Source: Leptospira perdikensis
GTDB lineage: Bacteria > Spirochaetota > Leptospiria > Leptospirales > Leptospiraceae
DNA length: 64,000 nucleotides
Assembly (NCBI RefSeq): GCF_004769575.1
Contig: NZ_RQGA01000014.1
Span: 744,001-808,000, forward strand
Direction: 5' to 3'
The notes beneath the pieces are model-generated. The model was not told where the DNA came from. It worked only from the letters and a program-made list of their open reading frames with translations, and ran no database searches. The translations under genes and the position numbers were made by a program. The stretch's first letter is position 1. The number at the start of each line of letters is the position of its first letter. Of this stretch, positions 28,444-38,438 are shown piece by piece.

Positions 28444-30714
28444 TTATTTAGTTTCATTCATTTCAGATAAAGAACTTGGTATTAAATACTCTCCTGCGAG
28501 AGTTGCGTCTTCCCACTGTATCACCGTTTTATACAACATGTCTTTCATTTTTGCTGCAGCCGGATGATTTGGATAAAGATTTCTTTGATTGAGAGGATCT
28601 TTTTTTCGATCATACAATTCAAAAACCACACCTTGGCGTGTGGGGATATAAATCAGCTTATAATTCGAATTTTGCACAGACCTATGTTTTGAGAAAGCTA
28701 TCGTTTCTCGATAAATTGGATCTGTGATCATAATCTGGTAGTCCTCTTCCGGAACAACCTGATGGAGAGAAAGAATATTAGGATAAGGAATACGTTGTTT
28801 TTGGAAAAAATGATCTCCTTTATCTGAAAACCAAATTCCTGTTTCTGCGTAGACTGTCCTCTCTTCCTCCCAATTGGTTTTACCAAGGATCGGAAGTAAG
28901 GATTGTCCAGGAAACTTGGATTTGGTGGTGATTCCAAAAAAATCGATTAGGGTGGGATAAATATCTACACTCGATGTAATTCCAAAAAATTCATGATTTG
29001 GTTTTGTTTCGTTTGTAGATTTTGGTAATTTGATTAATAATGGAACATGTGTTACTGCTTCACCGCGGAGGTGTTCTCCATGACCTTGTCCATGAACATC
29101 TTCATACAAAGCTTCTCCATGATCGGCAGTGAGAATGATGATAGCTTCATCATAAATACCTCGGGACTTTAACTCAGAAATGATCTCTCCAAACTCCGAG
29201 TCAAAAGCAGAAACAGCACTATCAAACAATCCGCGAATTTGTTTGGTTTCAATAACATCAGGAACTGATGAATTCGTAGGATCCACAAATTTTAAATACT
29301 TATACTTACCGTAATAATTTGGATTTGTAAATGATTTATAGTGAGGATAAGCCGGTGTGTAAGGGAAATGAATGACACTCGAAAAATAAGTCACCGAATA
29401 AGGAGAATTACCTTTTCGTTTGATAATGGAACGAAACCGGTCCAATATACGTGCCCCATCTCCCCAAGTAGAGAGCCCATCCATTTCTTCCAAATACATC
29501 CCACCGGAAAACCAAGAACCAGTAAGAAAAGGTAAAAGAAAAAGTTGGGATTCGGCGGTTCGCTGAACCGTCATAATACGGGCATTAAAATTCGGTGCGA
29601 GTACTTCATCGAATCCAAAGTTAGCGCGAGGAAAAATATCTGCGGCAAAACTTCCCACAGCATAACTATCATAACCCAAACCTTTTAACATTTGTTGAAT
29701 CGTAGGAAAAGAAGCAGAACCAATCCTTTGTTTTTCTTCTAACGAAGGAAACATATCGCGAACCTTATGGCTCATCGAATACTGTCCGGTTAATAAATCC
29801 GCCCAACTTGGAAATGTACGAGGAATAGTTGTGTGGTGGTCATGAAAAACATAACTATCTTTAGTAAACAAATCGATATTGGGTGTGATCGTTTTCCCAT
29901 CAATTTTTGAACCTATTTTATCATATCGAAGAGAATCGGCAGATAAAATAAAAATAGGTGGTTTCCCTTTTTCCGCTGAATGTGTGAGAGCTTCAATTTG
30001 ATTCCATACACTCGGCACTAAATAAATCAAAAACAAAAAAATGAGGATTAAACCATAAGATTTGATATGGATTCTCTGATATTCTTTACCTTGCCAAAAC
30101 AAAATTGCAAAATAGAAAATGCCAATCATATAGTGACCTGATGTATGTATGAGTCCAAGAACAGACACATGAATCAGAGCAAAAAAACTTTCTTTGTTTT
30201 TGTGAAGGTAAATTTGCCTTAAGAGAATCGATAAAAATCCAAGAAGGAGAGAACCCAAAACAAAACTAAAATATCCAGGTCTTGTATGATCAGTTAAAAA
30301 ATACAAAAAGGAAGCAAAGGATGGATAACGAAAGAAAAAGAATTCACCGTAAATTTGAGGAAAACTTACTAACGAATGGCAAAGAGCCAAACATTCGATA
30401 AAAAGAACCCAAAAGGATAAAACATACCATGAAACTTCTTTTTTGCCAAAAAAATGATAGGCTAAGTATACAAGAGAAAAGAGATTAAGGTGTAAAAAGA
30501 GTGAAACTGAAAAAACTTTAAAAGTTGTGGAGAGATAAACTCCAAAAAAAGCACCTAAGTATTGTTTGAGGAAGTCACCAACATCGACTCCCATAATGGT
30601 AAAACTTGTATTAAAGATTAAAAAAAATAGATAAAAAAAAACCGTAAACCAAAGACTAATTCTTAGGATTCGGATCGGGAAAAGAGGGGCTTGGTTCGGA
30701 CCCATTAGAGTCAT
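28444..30714 (-). CDS. Membrane-anchored alkaline-phosphatase-superfamily (sulfatase-fold) enzyme
   Basis: A 756-residue protein: about seven N-terminal membrane helices (residues 15-235), then a periplasmic sulfatase-fold domain. Metal motifs are [13 protein letters not shown] at the domain start, and [13 protein letters not shown] with [12 protein letters not shown] later. At the position of the catalytic Cys/Ser of sulfatases (C-x-P-S-R) it reads TFPSW, with Thr300 as the likely nucleophile. This resembles phosphoglycerol and phosphoethanolamine transferases more than true sulfatases. The likely role is modification of an envelope glycan or lipid; the substrate is unknown. It lies 32 nt downstream of the macroglobulin gene. 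Confidence 0.85.
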   Translation of the reverse strand: MTLMGPNQAPLFPIRILRISLWFTVFFYLFFLIFNTSFTIMGVDVGDFLKQYLGAFFGVYLSTTFKVFSVSLFLHLNLFSLVYLAYHFFGKKEVSWYVLSFWVLFIECLALCHSLVSFPQIYGEFFFFRYPSFASFLYFLTDHTRPGYFSFVLGSLLLGFLSILLRQIYLHKNKESFFALIHVSVLGLIHTSGHYMIGIFYFAILFWQGKEYQRIHIKSYGLILIFLFLIYLVPSVWNQIEALTHSAEKGKPPIFILSADSLRYDKIGSKIDGKTITPNIDLFTKDSYVFHDHHTTIPRTFPSWADLLTGQYSMSHKVRDMFPSLEEKQRIGSASFPTIQQMLKGLGYDSYAVGSFAADIFPRANFGFDEVLAPNFNARIMTVQRTAESQLFLLPFLTGSWFSGGMYLEEMDGLSTWGDGARILDRFRSIIKRKGNSPYSVTYFSSVIHFPYTPAYPHYKSFTNPNYYGKYKYLKFVDPTNSSVPDVIETKQIRGLFDSAVSAFDSEFGEIISELKSRGIYDEAIIILTADHGEALYEDVHGQGHGEHLRGEAVTHVPLLIKLPKSTNETKPNHEFFGITSSVDIYPTLIDFFGITTKSKFPGQSLLPILGKTNWEEERTVYAETGIWFSDKGDHFFQKQRIPYPNILSLHQVVPEEDYQIMITDPIYRETIAFSKHRSVQNSNYKLIYIPTRQGVVFELYDRKKDPLNQRNLYPNHPAAAKMKDMLYKTVIQWEDATLAGEYLIPSSLSEMNETK

Positions 30715-30746
30715 AATTCCAGAACCCCCGATTCCGTAAACTTTTC

Positions 30747-33700
30747 CTAGCCTCCGTTTTCCGAAATCCTCACAGTTTCATTCGGCCATTCCGCATGGGT
30801 TTCCGGAGAATACATAGCTTCGACACGAGTGGCGGGCAATTGAAAAGTCCCTGAATGATTCAACCGAAAGCTGTGCTCCAAGATATGAGTTCCCTTTGGC
30901 AAATATTCAAAATACGCTCTGTACTGAGACAAGGTCTTTTCCTCAAAACTTAAGTAATAAGATGTATCCCCTGCTTTTCCCTCCTGAGTGATGATAGACT
31001 CACGACCAAAACCCCGTCCCAGAGGGAGGGATCCCGGTGGAATGGGGTCTTCCACAACCACCCAAGTTTTATCGGAGTCCGCTTGGATTTCAATGGTAAC
31101 CCGAATGGTATCCCCTTTGGATAGAACTCCAGGTTTTGCCACTTGGATCGGCTCAAAACTTCGTTTCAAACGGTAACCACTGGAAATAGGGGCTTTCAGA
31201 GGTAGAATCGAATTGACTGACCATTCCACCCAAGGTTTTCCTTTTCCATCATAACTGACAGTCACAGATTCCGGTGCTGTGCCTATAGTTTGCGATACCG
31301 ATTGTTTTCCGTTAGGTTCTAGATTTAAAATTTCTTTGCTCGATTGGATTTTTAATTTGCCACCTGTAACTTTCTCTGATTCCAAAAGTTTACTCACTCG
31401 ATCAAAAACCAAAATAGAATAAGCATTTCCAAGGGTGGTATCGTAACTTCCTCTCTTTTGCATTTTAACAAACCCTTTGATAAGTCGAGGCATGTCCTTT
31501 TTATAACTTGGTTCCGCAAATGCCCAAAGTAAAAGTTTTGCCATTGTATAATCCCGACTTCCCAAAATCCACCAAGGATTGGTAAACCCAGAATCAGCAA
31601 CTACAAGTTCAGAACCTTGAATATTGAGCCTTGCTCGCAAAGTACTCGTCAGGCGAGATTTTACAGAACTATCTCCACCATTCACTCTTCCCAAAATTTC
31701 AGCCAGGTCAATGAGAGATGCTGTTGGTAAAAATTCAATTCCATCAAAGATCGGACGTACCTGTTCCCATTCATAGGTCTGGTATCTTGTGAGTGCTTCC
31801 CAAACAATGATTTTTCTCACAATAGAGTCAGCGCCGAATTTATACCTTTCTCCACTCACCCTACCTTCCAAATAACCTTGTAGACCTGCTATCATTCGAC
31901 CCAAAGTATCATCTGGAATTTTTTGGTTTGCGAGGTTTGCTGATGTAAGAACATAAGCTGTAAGAATTTCACTTCCATGTTCCATTCGGGCAAAGTATTT
32001 TACGAGTCCATCATAATCCAAAAAGGAATTTAAGTCACTGAATACATCGCTCCATAAAGTTTCAGATTTTAGACCGATGGCTTTCGAAACACGTTGTTCC
32101 ATACAATAGTACGGATAGTTTTGAAAATAAGTTTGGATTCCACTTAGACTGGTCAGAATGGTAGGAGATGCCTTCCAAACCATCTTACCCGAGTTAGGTT
32201 TAGATCCTTCTGGCACCTGCACCGATTCTTTGATGGGAGATTCATATAAAAATAGTCCAGCTTGGTAGACCCTTTCTGAATCAACAGGTAAAACTTTTTG
32301 TTCCACGGACATTTGGTCAAGAACGGTTCCATTCGGTGCAGACACTTCTAGGTGAAACTTTCGTTTGGTAGTATTTTCAGGAACAGTTAGATCCCAAAAA
32401 ATAACTTTAGTTTCCCCGGAAGCCAACATAGCGGATTTAGTTTCCAATTCTTCTTTGGTTTCTATCCCATTGATGAAATCTGTAACCGAAAGGCGCAAAC
32501 GAAGTTGTTCTTTCGAATCACCAGCGTTCCGTAGGGTTACCTCGTGGCGAAGATTATCACCTAACCGAACCACAGGTGGAATTCCAGAAAAGGATTGGAT
32601 TTTTTGTGTTGTTTGGATTTTGGCAAATCCTGTTCCGAATTCTTTGGCTCCCGAAGTAGCAACAGCGACAATTCGAAAACTTGTCAGGGAATCATTCAAA
32701 GGAAAACTAAACTTTAGTTTTCCATCTTTACCCACAATGGCTTTTCCTTTCCAATAGAGTAAGGTATCAAAAAGGGAACGAGTGGATTGTTTTCCCCCTC
32801 CTCCCCCTTCCGGTTTTGCCTTCAGACCAAAATGTCTTTTTCCAATAATCTGCGACTGTGCAGTGGAGGTTCCCACAGAATGAGGTCTTGTCCCCATCAT
32901 CACATCCAGGAGATTCCAAGTAGGGTTTGGAGAAAGTTCCAGTAAGGCTTCGTCGACAACTGCGAGTGTGACTTCAGTCGATTCTAAAGGAACTTTTCCA
33001 TCAGATGTTTTGATTTCGAGTTCCACGTTAGCACTCTCCCGCACTTGGTAGAGTTTTTTCTCTGGGTTCACTGCTACGGACAAACTGTACGGTTTGGAAC
33101 CTACTTTTAACATGCTAAGACCAAATCGGTATCCCGGTTTTGCTAAGTCCACAAGCCCAGTGGGTTTTGGTTCTCCCACACGACCTCGCACAAGGAATAC
33201 CGAAACAAAAACATTGGGTGCGTATTCCTTTTTGATAGGAATCGAAATCACTGGATCTTTACCTGTGACTGGTGTTACAAAATAATCCAAAACACCTTCC
33301 CTCTCTAAACTCACAAGTGCTGTTGCTTCCCGAAAAGGAGAACGGATTTGTACTTTGATTGTTTCACCAACATCAACGGAACGTTTTTCAGGTAAGATAT
33401 CCATTCGGTTGTGATCACTCACATCAAACCAAGCTTCTTGTTTGGAACTCACCCAAACGCTGTATCCAGAATTGGTAAAATTGCCTTTGGAATCTTTTGT
33501 TTCTGCAAGAAATACGATATCACCCACACTAGGTGATTTTCCCTCACAAATTAGGATCCCTTTGGAATCGGTTTTCCCTTCACAGAATTCGCCAAGTTTG
33601 GTGACTTCTTCATAATGTTCATAAGCATAAAATCCGCCTACAAGGCGTTTGCGGTTGGAATAAAATTCTCTTTTATAGGCTGTGACTTTTATTTTTTGGG

Positions 33701-36347
33701 AACTAAGGGCTTTGTCTTTTGAATCCAAAGCAACTAACTGCAATTTAACATTGTCTTCTGTAAACAACCATCCATCCGGTAAAATTCCTAAATGCACTTC
33801 AGAAGGAGATACAGGAAAACTTCTAGATACAGTTTGAATTTCACCAGAAGGATCTGCGTATTCCATTTCCACTTGGAAACTTCCATAACCGGGAACAGGT
33901 TTTAATCCACTAAACGTATATTGTAAAAATCCCTTCTCATCAGTTTTCAAAGATGTAGAAAGAACTGTTGGTTTTGTTTCTTCCACTTCTTCTTCATCAT
34001 ACCCGCTAACCTTCCATTTCCCTTCTTTGATGGTCTCAGGAGAAAAAGAAAAAGCGGAGTATTCTTCCTTGGGAGAATAATGACTAGAAACCACTTGGGA
34101 CCGAATTTTCACCGGAAACCCACCTGCTCCTCCGCCGGAAAGGTATTCCAATCCAAATAATACCTTCGATTCTTTTGGCGATACTAACTCTTGTTTTTCG
34201 CCCGCAAGTTGAATATTTCCTTTGACGACAGGTAGTCGGAATTCCTCAACTCGGAACTGAGTGATCGTTTCTCCGTAACTTGAGTCATCGTTCGAATAAG
34301 GATAATAAACAATATAAACTCCATGTTTCGCGGTTTTTGGAATTTTAAATTCTGATTCGGAATGTCCAGGAAAAGACCAAACGAGTGGCAAGGGATAAGC
34401 CTCACCTGAACCTTCATGTTTGATGATGACTTGTGATGGATAATCCTTGGGTTCTGCAGGAACAAGACCTTTATTTCCAAAACCACGCCGAACATGTTTT
34501 AGGTGAACTGTTTCCCCCTTTTTAAATAAAGTTCGATCTAATACAATGGATTTGATTTCTTTAGAGTGACCCGTGGTAACACTCGGTAGTTGGTAACGCC
34601 AACTTTCAATTCCTTTGTCCCAGGTGCTTGAGGTAAAACTAATATCATCATTTTTTTGAACAAAGATGGTAAGACCAGAACCTAACTCATGATAACCACA
34701 ATAAGGAACCTCTTGAAAATTTAAATTTCCGAAGAGCATACTCCCATCTTTTCCTGTGATCCCCGCTCCACGTAAATTCCCCTTACAGTCGAGAATTTTA
34801 ATTTGGACTCCTGCTTCAGGAAGACCTTGGTCTAGGTTCGTAACCCAAACAAGACTTGTGTCCTTTCCCCATTTGAAATGAGCAGAGAGGTTTGTCACAA
34901 GGGCAGCACTGGATACATACATTTTCCCTTTTTTTTCAAGAAGGTTATTGCCTAGAATATCACTCGCGAGTTCGACCACATAAAACCCAGGAGTTTCCAG
35001 AGGGATACCCACCACTTCCATTGGTTTTTTCCCATTGGGTTTCGGAAGCGAAAAAGAAGTGATCCCGGCACCCGTAGGCGGATTTTGAAATACAGATTGT
35101 TCGCGTTCTCTAGATGATAAAATCTGAAACCATTTTTGTATCTCCAGAATATCCATAGTTTTTTGAGTTTTGCCACCCATACCAAGAGATACTGATTTCA
35201 TCGGAAGGTTGATTTCTAAATTACGAACAGTGACAGGTAACGCTGGTTTGGCTTTCGATTCCAAAATTCCAAATTTAGCACTAAACTTCGCAAGAGGTGG
35301 AAATTCATCGGTTTTAAATTTTAAAGGGAAGGATGCACGATTCGACAAACTTCTGTTTGTATCATCAACAAGCTCTGGAATCTGAATTTCAAATTCTATA
35401 TTTTCGGGAAAGGGTCCGGGAAAACTCACCCATTCAAAATATTCGTTTCCTTTTTCAGTGAATGGAGACTTAGGATATTCTTTTCCATCTTTCGAAACGA
35501 GTTTGATTTTTTCTAATAAAGACCGAGGAACCGCCGAACTAAACGAAAGTGAAACTGGAAGGATGGGAATACAATCTGCTTTTGCATTGACTCTTTCACA
35601 ACTAAATCGAGCCGAAAATACCGGCCTTACTGTAAAAGAAAGAATCTCATCTTCTCTAATCTCACCACCCCAGATCGATTTGGTTCCTTTACCAAGAACC
35701 AACTGAATTTGTCTCTCTGGCAAAAAGGTTTGTTTGGATTTTAAAAGAACCGTTTCTTCTCTGTCTGTATCACCTGTAGATTTTAAGATGGCTTTTCTTT
35801 CCGAACCTGTAACGAACACAATGGGAATTCGATTCCCTAATTCTTCGGAACGAAAGTATGTGTATTTTTGAAAAGAGTTCAGATCCGGTTTTGCATCTAA
35901 GTGCAAAATAAAAATTTGGTCCTCACTGATCGATGATCCTTGGTAGGGGGAAGAATACTGGACAGAAGGCCCACCCGTATGAAAGGAAAAGTTACGTTCT
36001 CCTTGTAAGGATTCTCCGCTTAAAGTTTTAGTTCCCTCTTTCAATTGAAAGGAACATTCAACTCCACCCGGAACTTCCTTTTCAAATTCATAAACCCAAG
36101 TTACGGAATCCAGAAAACGACTGGTTCCCGGAAGGGGGCACTTGATTTGGAAGATATCGATTTTGGGCCGGATGTCGCCGATAGCGACCATAGGTTTTGT
36201 GAACCGAACAGTCACTTGTTTGGGTTGTTTGACAAATCCATTGGGAGTGAAAAATTCGATCGTTGCAGGAAGAGTTTGAGATTCATCCGAACGAACCAAA
36301 AACAAAGAAAGGAGAAGGAAAAGAAAAAGCCGGCGCTTTACGAACAT
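30747..36347 (-). CDS. Alpha-2-macroglobulin family protein with thioester motif
   Basis: An 1866-residue exported protein with signal peptide (residues 1-24) and no lipobox, so probably periplasmic and soluble. Macroglobulin-like beta domains fill the first 1200 residues. The thioester motif Cys1415-Met-Glu-Gln1418 lies in YYCMEQRVSKA, followed by the helical thioester domain and a C-terminal receptor-like beta domain. Bacterial homologues trap proteases and are often paired with the peptidoglycan synthase PbpC; here the neighbours are a sulfatase-fold enzyme and three uncharacterised genes. Confidence 0.93.
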   Translation of the reverse strand: MFVKRRLFLFLLLSLFLVRSDESQTLPATIEFFTPNGFVKQPKQVTVRFTKPMVAIGDIRPKIDIFQIKCPLPGTSRFLDSVTWVYEFEKEVPGGVECSFQLKEGTKTLSGESLQGERNFSFHTGGPSVQYSSPYQGSSISEDQIFILHLDAKPDLNSFQKYTYFRSEELGNRIPIVFVTGSERKAILKSTGDTDREETVLLKSKQTFLPERQIQLVLGKGTKSIWGGEIREDEILSFTVRPVFSARFSCERVNAKADCIPILPVSLSFSSAVPRSLLEKIKLVSKDGKEYPKSPFTEKGNEYFEWVSFPGPFPENIEFEIQIPELVDDTNRSLSNRASFPLKFKTDEFPPLAKFSAKFGILESKAKPALPVTVRNLEINLPMKSVSLGMGGKTQKTMDILEIQKWFQILSSREREQSVFQNPPTGAGITSFSLPKPNGKKPMEVVGIPLETPGFYVVELASDILGNNLLEKKGKMYVSSAALVTNLSAHFKWGKDTSLVWVTNLDQGLPEAGVQIKILDCKGNLRGAGITGKDGSMLFGNLNFQEVPYCGYHELGSGLTIFVQKNDDISFTSSTWDKGIESWRYQLPSVTTGHSKEIKSIVLDRTLFKKGETVHLKHVRRGFGNKGLVPAEPKDYPSQVIIKHEGSGEAYPLPLVWSFPGHSESEFKIPKTAKHGVYIVYYPYSNDDSSYGETITQFRVEEFRLPVVKGNIQLAGEKQELVSPKESKVLFGLEYLSGGGAGGFPVKIRSQVVSSHYSPKEEYSAFSFSPETIKEGKWKVSGYDEEEVEETKPTVLSTSLKTDEKGFLQYTFSGLKPVPGYGSFQVEMEYADPSGEIQTVSRSFPVSPSEVHLGILPDGWLFTEDNVKLQLVALDSKDKALSSQKIKVTAYKREFYSNRKRLVGGFYAYEHYEEVTKLGEFCEGKTDSKGILICEGKSPSVGDIVFLAETKDSKGNFTNSGYSVWVSSKQEAWFDVSDHNRMDILPEKRSVDVGETIKVQIRSPFREATALVSLEREGVLDYFVTPVTGKDPVISIPIKKEYAPNVFVSVFLVRGRVGEPKPTGLVDLAKPGYRFGLSMLKVGSKPYSLSVAVNPEKKLYQVRESANVELEIKTSDGKVPLESTEVTLAVVDEALLELSPNPTWNLLDVMMGTRPHSVGTSTAQSQIIGKRHFGLKAKPEGGGGGKQSTRSLFDTLLYWKGKAIVGKDGKLKFSFPLNDSLTSFRIVAVATSGAKEFGTGFAKIQTTQKIQSFSGIPPVVRLGDNLRHEVTLRNAGDSKEQLRLRLSVTDFINGIETKEELETKSAMLASGETKVIFWDLTVPENTTKRKFHLEVSAPNGTVLDQMSVEQKVLPVDSERVYQAGLFLYESPIKESVQVPEGSKPNSGKMVWKASPTILTSLSGIQTYFQNYPYYCMEQRVSKAIGLKSETLWSDVFSDLNSFLDYDGLVKYFARMEHGSEILTAYVLTSANLANQKIPDDTLGRMIAGLQGYLEGRVSGERYKFGADSIVRKIIVWEALTRYQTYEWEQVRPIFDGIEFLPTASLIDLAEILGRVNGGDSSVKSRLTSTLRARLNIQGSELVVADSGFTNPWWILGSRDYTMAKLLLWAFAEPSYKKDMPRLIKGFVKMQKRGSYDTTLGNAYSILVFDRVSKLLESEKVTGGKLKIQSSKEILNLEPNGKQSVSQTIGTAPESVTVSYDGKGKPWVEWSVNSILPLKAPISSGYRLKRSFEPIQVAKPGVLSKGDTIRVTIEIQADSDKTWVVVEDPIPPGSLPLGRGFGRESIITQEGKAGDTSYYLSFEEKTLSQYRAYFEYLPKGTHILEHSFRLNHSGTFQLPATRVEAMYSPETHAEWPNETVRISENGG

Positions 36348-36482
36348 GACAGAATTTGAAAACAGGGAAGCGACTTGGAAAGAAAAAAAAGAAAATCAGG
36401 GATATTGACCCCTCCCTGCGGGTATCATAAGGAGAAACATCTATGAACGTATTTTAGACCTGGGAAGGGGGAAAAAGGTTTT

Positions 36483-37283
36483 TTAAAGAGATTCTTTTTC
36501 GTTCGAAAACGGGAAATAAACCACAAGAGCCCAGAGAAGTAAAAGAAACAAAAAAAACAAAAATGAATAAATTCCTTTGGTAAAAAATTCGGAATCCATG
36601 GTTCCTCGCCAAACAAGAAACACCGAATCCTTTGTAAGAGGAAGTTCTTCCCGATCCCAAATTGGTTCTTGTAAAACAATCCCCCCCGAATATAAACTAG
36701 AAAGATTACATTTGAGATCATCTTTAGTATAACAAAGAGCATATAACGAAGGTTTGATTTCTCTACCGGATACAGCACGAATGCGTTTGTATTGAAAACG
36801 AATCACAGGGCCATATACAGATCCCCCCGACCTTCTTCGAACAAGAAGTGGAGATCGGAATTCTCCTGCATCGACATCATCCAAATAAAAATCGCGAAGA
36901 AATAAATATCGGTAATTTAGATAATGAGATACTTCTTCTGGAAGTACTTCTGTCTTTGCAGTAATGCCTAAACTATAACCAATCGAGTCTCCTAAAAACA
37001 AAATGGAGTTTCCTCCGGCAAGTAAGGACAAAAAAACTGCTAAAAGAATTTTGAAGCCAGATTTCTTAGTCAGTAGGATTCCTAAAAATAGAACCGGTAA
37101 AAACAAAACGAGAATGGCCCAAACAGAAATGGAAAGAGGAAAAAAAGCACCAAAAGGTAATAATAAAATCCCAAACCCAGTAATCAGAGAAAACCCCACC
37201 CAAAAAATAAAAAAAGAGGATGCCGGTTCCCCATTTGGTTCCGGTTTTTTTCTGTTTTGATTTTCTACAAAACCAACAAACAT
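36483..37283 (-). CDS. Hypothetical membrane protein
   Basis: A 266-residue protein with a hydrophilic N-terminus, three hydrophobic helices between about residues 22 and 105, an extracytoplasmic domain (about 105-235), and a final helix near the C-terminus (YSFLFFLFLLLLWALVVYF). The external part has two cysteines (CYTKDDLKC) that could pair. I recognise no family. It starts 3 nt after the preceding gene, the third of a three-gene set. Confidence 0.75.
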   Translation of the reverse strand: MFVGFVENQNRKKPEPNGEPASSFFIFWVGFSLITGFGILLLPFGAFFPLSISVWAILVLFLPVLFLGILLTKKSGFKILLAVFLSLLAGGNSILFLGDSIGYSLGITAKTEVLPEEVSHYLNYRYLFLRDFYLDDVDAGEFRSPLLVRRRSGGSVYGPVIRFQYKRIRAVSGREIKPSLYALCYTKDDLKCNLSSLYSGGIVLQEPIWDREELPLTKDSVFLVWRGTMDSEFFTKGIYSFLFFLFLLLLWALVVYFPFSNEKESL

Positions 37284-37286
37284 CCA

Positions 37287-38435
37287 TTACTCCTTAACTT
37301 CAAATGAACTTCGAATGGTTTGCCAATAGAGCTCTGCTATTTCCTTTTCTCGTTTGGGATAAGATAAGGAAAGAAAGTAACCACGAGGTGCGTTATAAAG
37401 ATAATACTCTTTCATTTCCATTGCAACTGAATTTCCAATTTCATCCACCTCAGTCCATTCACTCAAATATTCTGATTTAGATTCAGTTCGTTTGAATCCC
37501 AACTTTCGAATGAGAGCCGGTGTGAGGGAACGCATAGAATCCCAAAATCGAAAATAATTTTTGGTATTTCGAAGAGGCCTTGTTTTATCAAAACTAGATC
37601 CAATGGATAGGATGATTTTCGGCAAGTTTTTCTTTTTTTTACCTGATGTTTGTAGTTTCAATGCTTCATCCCATTCGGTTTGACCTTCCGGTAAATAATT
37701 GGAAAGGAATTGAACAAAACGTACGATTCGATAAATAGAATCTTTGTTTTCACCATAAATCCCAAGTCGGTTTCCATACAAACCTTCATAACGGAGTTTC
37801 GAGGAAAATCGAATTCGATATCGAAAAGATTCTGATTCTAAAACCAAAAACTCTTTAGGTTTGGAATCACCCACATAACAGCCATATGGTTCACTCACTA
37901 AATCCAAGGGAATGGTTTGGTCTGACCATTCATTGGCTGCCCTGTTCGTAATTTCATTGGAACGAACAAGCCAACCTGGGAAAAATCCAGGTTCGGTTTC
38001 TAGTTTCAATCGGTAACAGAGGTGGATCCCTTTTCCAAGAAATACAGCTTCTTTTTCTTTACGAACCTCATACAAAGCTTCGAGTTCTTTGGAAGCAATA
38101 TCGGCCTCATCTACTACCGGAAATTCTTTATAGTATTCATCATCAATGAGAAACCTCATCTGTCCTGATGGGGATACTAAATAGTTTCGACCAAGGGAGT
38201 CTTTTTTTTTGACTGTGGATTGTTTGTTTTTGAATTCGGAAAGGAAACGATGAAAACTACGATTCTCCTCTTCTTCTGCATCGGGAATCCAAGGTCTTTG
38301 TAATAAAGGATCAACAATGATTCCGGAATTTGGTTCTGGGTTTAAAACAATAAAGGGGATAATACAAAAGACAAAAATGAATCCCAATTTAAGGAAAAAC
38401 TTTAAAAATGGAAGAGAGTATTTCCCCCCTAACAT
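37287..38435 (-). CDS. Hypothetical membrane-anchored protein
   Basis: A 382-residue protein with one N-terminal hydrophobic segment (KLGFIFVFCIIPFIVL, about residues 16-31), acting as uncleaved anchor or signal, and a large extracytoplasmic part. A Lys-rich spot (SGKKKKNLP) lies near residue 268. No known domain is recognised. It begins 3 nt after the upstream gene and ends 3 nt before the next, so the three are probably cotranscribed. Confidence 0.75.
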   Translation of the reverse strand: MLGGKYSLPFLKFFLKLGFIFVFCIIPFIVLNPEPNSGIIVDPLLQRPWIPDAEEEENRSFHRFLSEFKNKQSTVKKKDSLGRNYLVSPSGQMRFLIDDEYYKEFPVVDEADIASKELEALYEVRKEKEAVFLGKGIHLCYRLKLETEPGFFPGWLVRSNEITNRAANEWSDQTIPLDLVSEPYGCYVGDSKPKEFLVLESESFRYRIRFSSKLRYEGLYGNRLGIYGENKDSIYRIVRFVQFLSNYLPEGQTEWDEALKLQTSGKKKKNLPKIILSIGSSFDKTRPLRNTKNYFRFWDSMRSLTPALIRKLGFKRTESKSEYLSEWTEVDEIGNSVAMEMKEYYLYNAPRGYFLSLSYPKREKEIAELYWQTIRSSFEVKE

Positions 38436-38438
38436 TAA

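Noticed and set aside
28444..30714. Call as a true sulfatase
   Set aside because: The formylglycine-forming Cys or Ser and the following Arg are replaced (TFPSW), so a formylglycine sulfatase is unlikely.
36440..36460. AAGGAG followed by ATG and four codons on the plus strand
   Set aside because: The frame stops after MNVF and nothing coding follows on that strand; chance or a relic, not a gene.
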